NCBI GenBank assembly: GCA_946614295.1
Contig: CAMOGT010000001.1
Location: 1 to 64,000 of the forward strand
Length of the DNA stretch: 64,000 nt
Reading direction: 5' to 3'
Origin: an uncultured Bacteroidales bacterium
Lineage (GTDB): Bacteria > Bacteroidota > Bacteroidia > Bacteroidales > Paludibacteraceae
Shown: piece by piece, positions 59,902-64,000 of the stretch
Position numbering within the stretch: the stretch's first letter is position 1
How the letters are laid out: each line of letters opens with the position of its first letter
Program-made: the position numbers and the translations under genes
The notes under the pieces: generated by a model
What the model was told of the DNA's origin: nothing
Databases searched by the model: none
What the model saw: only the letters and a program-made list of their open reading frames with translations

Positions 59902-60629
59902 TGTACCTCTTCTACGCACCCGATATAGCCGCAAGCCCTGTTCTTCCCGAGGAAGAGAGCGCCCATTGCGTCCAGGTTCTCCGCCGCACGGCGGGGGACG
60001 GAATCCTTGTTACCGACGGGGTGGGGAATCTCTATCACTGCGAGATCACCAACCCGCACCGCAAGCACTGCGAGGTACGTGTCACGGCGGTGGAACAGCC
60101 TGCGCCCCTGCATGAAGGAAGGGTGCACATCGCCCTCGCGCCGACGAAGAATATTGACCGCACGGAGTGGGCGATCGAGAAATGCGTGGAGATGGGCGCC
60201 GATGAGATTACGCTCTTGCTCTGTGACCACTCGGAGCGCAAGACCGTCAATCAGGAGCGGCTGCAGAAGATTGTCATCTCGGCGGCGAAACAGTCCCTCA
60301 AGACCCGTTTCCCTCTCCTTCATCCGCTCACCGGGATCGCTGATTTGCAGGCGAACGGAGACCGGTTCATAGCCCATTGCATGACGGAGGAGAGTGCTTC
60401 GCTCCGGGCGGCTTATCGCCCGACGGACACCAAACAGGCTCTGCAACACTGCATTACCCGCGGTCATGAGACGGTTGTACTCATTGGTCCCGAGGGCGAC
60501 TTCTCGCCCGCAGAAGTGGAATGGGCTCTCAAAAACGGTTACCGGCCTGTCTCGTTAGGCGCTGCGCGGCTTCGCACCGAGACGGCGGCTGTCGTAGCCT
60601 GCCACACCGCAATATTGATTAATGAATAA
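59901..60629 (+). CDS. rsmE: 16S rRNA m3U1498 methyltransferase
   Basis: 242 aa. PUA-like N-terminal part and a SPOUT fold with VLIGPEGDFSPAEVEWA and LGAARLRTETAAV near the C-terminus, diagnostic of RsmE. Overlaps both neighbours by a few bases. Confidence 0.94.
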   Translation: MYLFYAPDIAASPVLPEEESAHCVQVLRRTAGDGILVTDGVGNLYHCEITNPHRKHCEVRVTAVEQPAPLHEGRVHIALAPTKNIDRTEWAIEKCVEMGADEITLLLCDHSERKTVNQERLQKIVISAAKQSLKTRFPLLHPLTGIADLQANGDRFIAHCMTEESASLRAAYRPTDTKQALQHCITRGHETVVLIGPEGDFSPAEVEWALKNGYRPVSLGAARLRTETAAVVACHTAILINE

Positions 60630-61194
60630 TCTTGACGCAGACATATTGCTTTGGATCAACGGCCATTATTCCGAGTGGCTGGACGCGTTCTTTTGGTACG
60701 TGAGCCGCTCCAAGACCTGGATACCGCTCTATGTCCTGTTAGTGGGGCTTATCGTTTACCGGTACCGCTCATGGAAAGTTGTGTTGTGGATACTTGTCGG
60801 TTTTGGCATTGCGGTGGGACTCGCGGATTTTACGACCTCTGGCATCATCAAACCCTTGGTCTGCCGGCTCAGGCCCACCCACGAACCCGCGCTGGATCCG
60901 TTGCGTTTAGTTGGTCGCTATGTCGGTGGCAGATACGGTTTCTGTTCTTCCCATGCAGCCAATACCATGGCTGTCGGATTGCTCTTCAGCCTGCTTTATA
61001 GGAATAAAATAGCTACCGCAGGTCTCATGACTTGGGTAGCTTTGAACTGTTATAGCCGGATGTACCTCGGGGTGCATTACCCCACGGACATAGTGGCGGG
61101 ATTGCTTATTGGCGCGGCGTGGGCGGCGCTTGTCTTCCTGGGGCTGAAGATGCTCCTTGCGGACGGCGGGGCTGTTCGGCGGGGTGGTTCATGA
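60622..61194 (+). CDS. PAP2-family phosphatase
   Basis: 190 aa membrane protein with about five hydrophobic segments. PAP2 motifs: KPLVCRLRP, CSSHAANTMAV and SRMYLGVHYPTDIVAG. Probably removes phosphate from undecaprenyl pyrophosphate or a phosphatidyl lipid; substrate not determined. The last 89 bases overlap the opposite-strand gene at 61106-61501. Confidence 0.87.
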   Translation: MNNLDADILLWINGHYSEWLDAFFWYVSRSKTWIPLYVLLVGLIVYRYRSWKVVLWILVGFGIAVGLADFTTSGIIKPLVCRLRPTHEPALDPLRLVGRYVGGRYGFCSSHAANTMAVGLLFSLLYRNKIATAGLMTWVALNCYSRMYLGVHYPTDIVAGLLIGAAWAALVFLGLKMLLADGGAVRRGGS

Positions 61195-61501
61195 ACCGCT
61201 CGAACTCCTCCGGACTGAGAAGGTGTTTCAACTCGTCGTAGATTGCCTGCATGCGTTCCATGTTTTCTGCGCGGGTCAGACCCTTCTGACGAAAACGGGC
61301 GTACTTGAGATGCATCTTGTAAATAGTGTCAATACGGGCCGAGTCGTGAATACCTAATTCGCGTACCAGACGCGTAGTCTGCTTGAGCGCTTCCTCCTGT
61401 GGAGTACGCTGCACACGCGGATGGTCTGCCGGCTCTTGAGCCATCACACTGCCCGTAAAAAGGGCCGCAAAGAATAGAAGAGATAGTTTTTTTATCATCA
61501 T
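61106..61501 (-). CDS. Small exported protein, DUF4890/Spy-like
   Basis: 131 aa. Signal peptide MMIKKLSLLFFAALFTGSVMAQ, then a helical body rich in Arg, Glu and Gln (QTTRLVRELGI... LLSPEEFERF) and a Pro/Gln-rich tail. It resembles DUF4890-like periplasmic proteins, which are related to Spy/CpxP chaperones, but the match is loose. The tail overlaps the end of the PAP2 gene by 89 bp; a stop at 61106 is clear on this strand. No promoter is recognised. Confidence 0.65.
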   Translation of the reverse strand: MMIKKLSLLFFAALFTGSVMAQEPADHPRVQRTPQEEALKQTTRLVRELGIHDSARIDTIYKMHLKYARFRQKGLTRAENMERMQAIYDELKHLLSPEEFERFMNHPAEQPRRPQGASSAPGRQAPPTPRQ

Positions 61502-61552
61502 TCAGAGTATTCTGATTATTCAGATTATTCAGAAAAACAACCAACAAAAATC

Positions 61553-62794
61553 GTGCCGTTGAGACCCGAAATACAAATAGCAAAGCGACTTTATTTCTCT
61601 CAGGAGGGAGAAACGCGTCATGCGCGGCCCGCAATACGGGTGGCGCTCGCCGGGATTGTCGTCGGGGTAATGGTCATGATTTTGACCATCTGTATCGTCG
61701 TGGGCTTCAAGCAGACGGTTACTGCCAAGGTGGCGGGCTTTGGGGCGCATATACAACTGGTTTCCTTTGATAACAACAACACGTACGACCTGCAGCCCAT
61801 TGAGGTTTCGGATAGCCTCTTGGCGCGTCTCGGGAGTTACGAGCATGTGCGTACGGCTTCGCCGTTTGTGACCAAACCCGGTATGCTCAAGACCGATTCC
61901 GCCTTTCATGGAATAGTCCTGAAGGGCACCGATTATTGGGATTTCTTCCGCGCAAACATGGTCTCCGGCGAACTGCCTTCGCACCCCAACGAGGTGCTTC
62001 TCTCGCGCCCGTTGGCATCGCTGATGGGGCTCTCCGTAGGGAGTAGTGTCAATGCCTATTTTGTCGATGACACGGAGGTCCGCGCGCGGCGGTTTAAGGT
62101 CACGGGGCTCTACGAGACAGGGTTCGGTCAGTTTGACGAACTCTTTATTATCTCGCCCCTCGCCTCCGCACAGCGGCTGCTAAATATCAAATCCTCAAAT
62201 CTTCCCCAATATTCCGGCGTGGAGATCCTCGTCGATGATATCCGCCATCTGGACGAGGTGGCGGACCGTATCTATTTCGCGACGGTCAACCATCTGGACG
62301 AGGACGGCTATAATGTGTATTATGTCCAGACCCTCAAGGAGCAGAATCCGGCTGTCTTTGCGTGGCTCGATTTGTTGGATATGAACGTGGTGGTGATCAT
62401 CGTTCTGATGCTTCTGGTTGCGGGCTTTAATATCGTCTCCGGACTGATTATTCTGATCCTTGACGGTGTGCAGCTCATCGGTACGCTCAAGGCGCTCGGG
62501 GCGGACAACCGTTTCGTACGGCGGATCTTTATTACCCAGGCCTCCATGCTGATCGGAAAGGGTGTTTTCTACGGCAATATATTCGGCTTTGCGTTGGCGG
62601 CGGTACAGTATTTCGGGCATCTTGTTCCGCTCGATTCCGCGGCGTATTATGTGAGCTATGTGCCGGTTGCATTCCCCTGGGGATGGCTCGTGGCGCTCAA
62701 TGTGCTGACGATTGCTGTCTCCGTCCTGATATTATTGTTGCCGTCGATGATTATTACCAAGATTAGTCCGGCGAAAGTTATGCATTTTGAATAA
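61553..62794 (+). CDS. LolC/E-type ABC transporter permease
   Basis: 413 aa from GTG 61553 (TTG at codon 3 is an alternative; the first clear motif RPEIQIAKRLYF is downstream of both). One N-terminal membrane helix (IRVALAGIVVGVMVMILTICIVVGF), a large periplasmic domain, and three C-terminal helices (NVVVIIVLMLLVAGFNIVSGLIILIL; GWLVALNVLTIAVSVLILLLP). This is the MacB/LolC topology; LolE-like because of the lipoprotein context known for the family. It follows a divergent small gene; next is GSCFA. Confidence 0.85.
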   Translation: MPLRPEIQIAKRLYFSQEGETRHARPAIRVALAGIVVGVMVMILTICIVVGFKQTVTAKVAGFGAHIQLVSFDNNNTYDLQPIEVSDSLLARLGSYEHVRTASPFVTKPGMLKTDSAFHGIVLKGTDYWDFFRANMVSGELPSHPNEVLLSRPLASLMGLSVGSSVNAYFVDDTEVRARRFKVTGLYETGFGQFDELFIISPLASAQRLLNIKSSNLPQYSGVEILVDDIRHLDEVADRIYFATVNHLDEDGYNVYYVQTLKEQNPAVFAWLDLLDMNVVVIIVLMLLVAGFNIVSGLIILILDGVQLIGTLKALGADNRFVRRIFITQASMLIGKGVFYGNIFGFALAAVQYFGHLVPLDSAAYYVSYVPVAFPWGWLVALNVLTIAVSVLILLLPSMIITKISPAKVMHFE

Positions 62795-63708
62795 TGAAAC
62801 TGCAAACGACTGTGGATATCAAGCCTTCCGGATGGAAGATCGGCTATGAGGACAAAATCCTCATGCTCGGTTCGTGTTTTTCCGACGAGATCGGTGAACA
62901 GATGCAGCAGCGATACTTGCAGGTCACCTGCAATCCCTTCGGCACGCTCTATAACCCGCTCTCCATCGCAAATGCGATAAATTACAAATTACAAATTACA
63001 AATTACGAATTGCCGCTCGTGGAATACGACGGTCTCTGGCATTCAATGGCGCACCACGGTGCTTTCTCCAGGCCGACCAAAGAGGAAGCGGAAACGGCCG
63101 TGCGGGAATCTATCGAGACCATGCAAAAAGCGCTCTCCGAAGCGACAGTCGTAATCGTCACTTTCGGTACAGCGTGGGTGTATGAATGGAATCAAGAATC
63201 AGGAGTAAAGAATCAGGACCAATATGTAGTGGCAAATTGTCACAAGATGCCCGATTCGTGGTTTACCCGTCGCCGTCTTTCGGTAGAAGAGATTGTGGCT
63301 GCTTGGCGTCCTATCCTGGAGCAATACCAAGACAAACACTGGCTCTTCACCGTCTCGCCTATCCGGCATATAAAGGACGGTCTGCACGAGAACCAACTCT
63401 CCAAAGCTACGCTGCTGATGGCAGTGAATGAATTAGTAAATCAGTCTTACAGTCCACAGGACGGTCTGTCAGCGGAGCGGTCTGTATTCTGTCAGGCGAA
63501 GCCGGTCTATTTCCCCTCCTACGAAATACTATTGGACGAATTGCGCGATTACCGGTTCTATGCCGATGATTTGGTACACCCGTCCTCGCTGGCGGTGAAC
63601 TATATCTGGGAGCGGTTTGTGGAAACGTTCTGTACCAACGGGACCCGCAATCAGATGCAGATAGAGCATAAGCAATGGAAATTTGAGCACCACCGCCCCT
63701 TGCACTAA
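62794..63708 (+). CDS. GSCFA-domain protein
   Basis: 304 aa. GSCFSDEIGEQM near residue 28 is the eponymous motif; NPFGTLYNPLSIA and FPSYEILLDELRDYRFY follow. The family resembles SGNH-type hydrolases but its substrate is not known. Around residue 63-75 the chain reads NYKLQITNYEL from a heptamer array. Overlaps the permease stop (TAATG). Confidence 0.88.
   Translation: MKLQTTVDIKPSGWKIGYEDKILMLGSCFSDEIGEQMQQRYLQVTCNPFGTLYNPLSIANAINYKLQITNYELPLVEYDGLWHSMAHHGAFSRPTKEEAETAVRESIETMQKALSEATVVIVTFGTAWVYEWNQESGVKNQDQYVVANCHKMPDSWFTRRRLSVEEIVAAWRPILEQYQDKHWLFTVSPIRHIKDGLHENQLSKATLLMAVNELVNQSYSPQDGLSAERSVFCQAKPVYFPSYEILLDELRDYRFYADDLVHPSSLAVNYIWERFVETFCTNGTRNQMQIEHKQWKFEHHRPLH
62980..63007 (+). repeat. 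Heptamer array inside the GSCFA gene
   Basis: Four units of AATTACA (the last AATTACG), in frame, coding a short insert in a variable region. Confidence 0.85.
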
Positions 63709-63738
63709 AAAGAAACGACCCGTTGGGCCGTTTCTTTC
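63709..63738. terminator. Two-way terminator between GSCFA and valS
   Basis: GAAACG-a-CCC pairs with GGG-c-CGTTTC around GTT, with flanking A and T runs; the genes converge here. Confidence 0.7.
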
Positions 63739-63783
63739 ATCTTTCATTTTTCATCTTTCATTTTTCATCTTTCATCTTTCAGC
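63735..63783 (-). repeat. Heptamer array over the valS stop codon
   Basis: Seven units of TTTCATC/TTTCATT (last TTTCAGC) on the plus strand, i.e. GATGAAA/AATGAAA on the minus strand, the same units as at 34386-34434. The last valS codons and stop (63765-63767) lie inside it. Confidence 0.9.
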
Positions 63784-64000
63784 GCTTTGATAGCTTCTTC
63801 GATGGAGGCGATTCGGCTCTCGGCGTCGGCTTTCTTCTTACGTTCCAGCTCGACGATCTCCGGCTTGGCGTTGGCTACGAAACGCTCGTTGCCTAACTTG
63901 GCCATCACACCTTTCAGGAACCCTTGCTGGTGCGCCAGATCGGCCTCCAGTTTCTTGAGTTCTTCGTCCACGTTGATGAACTTGTCCATCGGGATAGCGT
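63765..64000 (-). CDS. valS: Valyl-tRNA synthetase, C-terminal part
   Basis: Partial: runs off the right edge. The visible C-terminus (VDEELKKLEADL... LGNERFVANAKPEIVELERKK...) is the coiled-coil arm of ValRS, with its FVANAP-like segment. Ends LKDER followed by TGA within a heptamer array. The catalytic part is not in the window. Confidence 0.88.
   Translation of the reverse strand, partial: AIPMDKFINVDEELKKLEADLAHQQGFLKGVMAKLGNERFVANAKPEIVELERKKKADAESRIASIEEAIKALKDER

Overview
The window comes from a Bacteroidetes genome, most likely an uncultured anaerobic gut-type member of the Bacteroidales. The evidence is internal: at least nine promoters have the Bacteroidetes form (TTG, 20 nt, TAnnTTTGC); Bacteroidetes-type proteins occur (DUF4295 beside L28/L33, DUF4874/DUF4832, GSCFA, a type IX secretion C-terminal domain); and a class III ribonucleotide reductase points to anaerobic life. 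The genus cannot be fixed from this sequence.

Layout. 1-945: the end of an unidentified gene, a small lipoprotein-like gene and an orphan 127-aa gene, the two complete genes each preceded by a related hairpin. 1053-2573: a secreted DUF4874/DUF4832 protein. 2724-32272: 23 co-directional genes with one visible promoter (about 2640-2671). They encode all of UMP synthesis (pyrC, pyrK, pyrD, pyrF, pyrE, pyrB, carA, carB), IMP synthesis except purK (purE, purL, purM, purH, purD, purT, purB, purC, purF), the AMP and GMP branches (purA, guaB, guaA), and suppliers of one-carbon units and aspartate (folD, an aminotransferase, a formate/nitrite-type channel). 32377-33339: tRNA-Arg, then rpmB-rpmG-DUF4295. 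33460-36625: a lipid kinase, then a sugar kinase fused to a RapZ C-terminal domain, then a MurU-like nucleotidyltransferase, which together suggest amino-sugar or cell-wall salvage. 36762-36834: tRNA-Lys. 37047-38792: a secreted protein. 39445-42041: nrdDG. 42134-56792 (minus strand): an outer-membrane barrel gene followed by a 13.6-kb gene for a 4539-residue repeat protein with a type IX sorting domain. 57003-61194: ffh, a small membrane protein, prfA, rsmE and a PAP2 phosphatase. 61106-61501 (minus): a small exported protein. 61553-63708: a LolC/E-type permease and a GSCFA protein. 63765-64000 (minus): the 3' end of valS.

The most unusual points are: (1) short tandem arrays with a strict 7-bp period at twelve loci, plus 11-bp arrays at three; several span stop/start junctions and four lie in frame inside genes, including pyrK and nrdG; (2) a PyrB that carries only the zinc domain of PyrI at its C-terminus; (3) nested super-repeats in the giant protein (about 580 aa x3, about 173-185 aa x3, about 157 aa x3); (4) the near-complete nucleotide-synthesis supercluster; (5) the kinase-RapZ fusion next to MurU.
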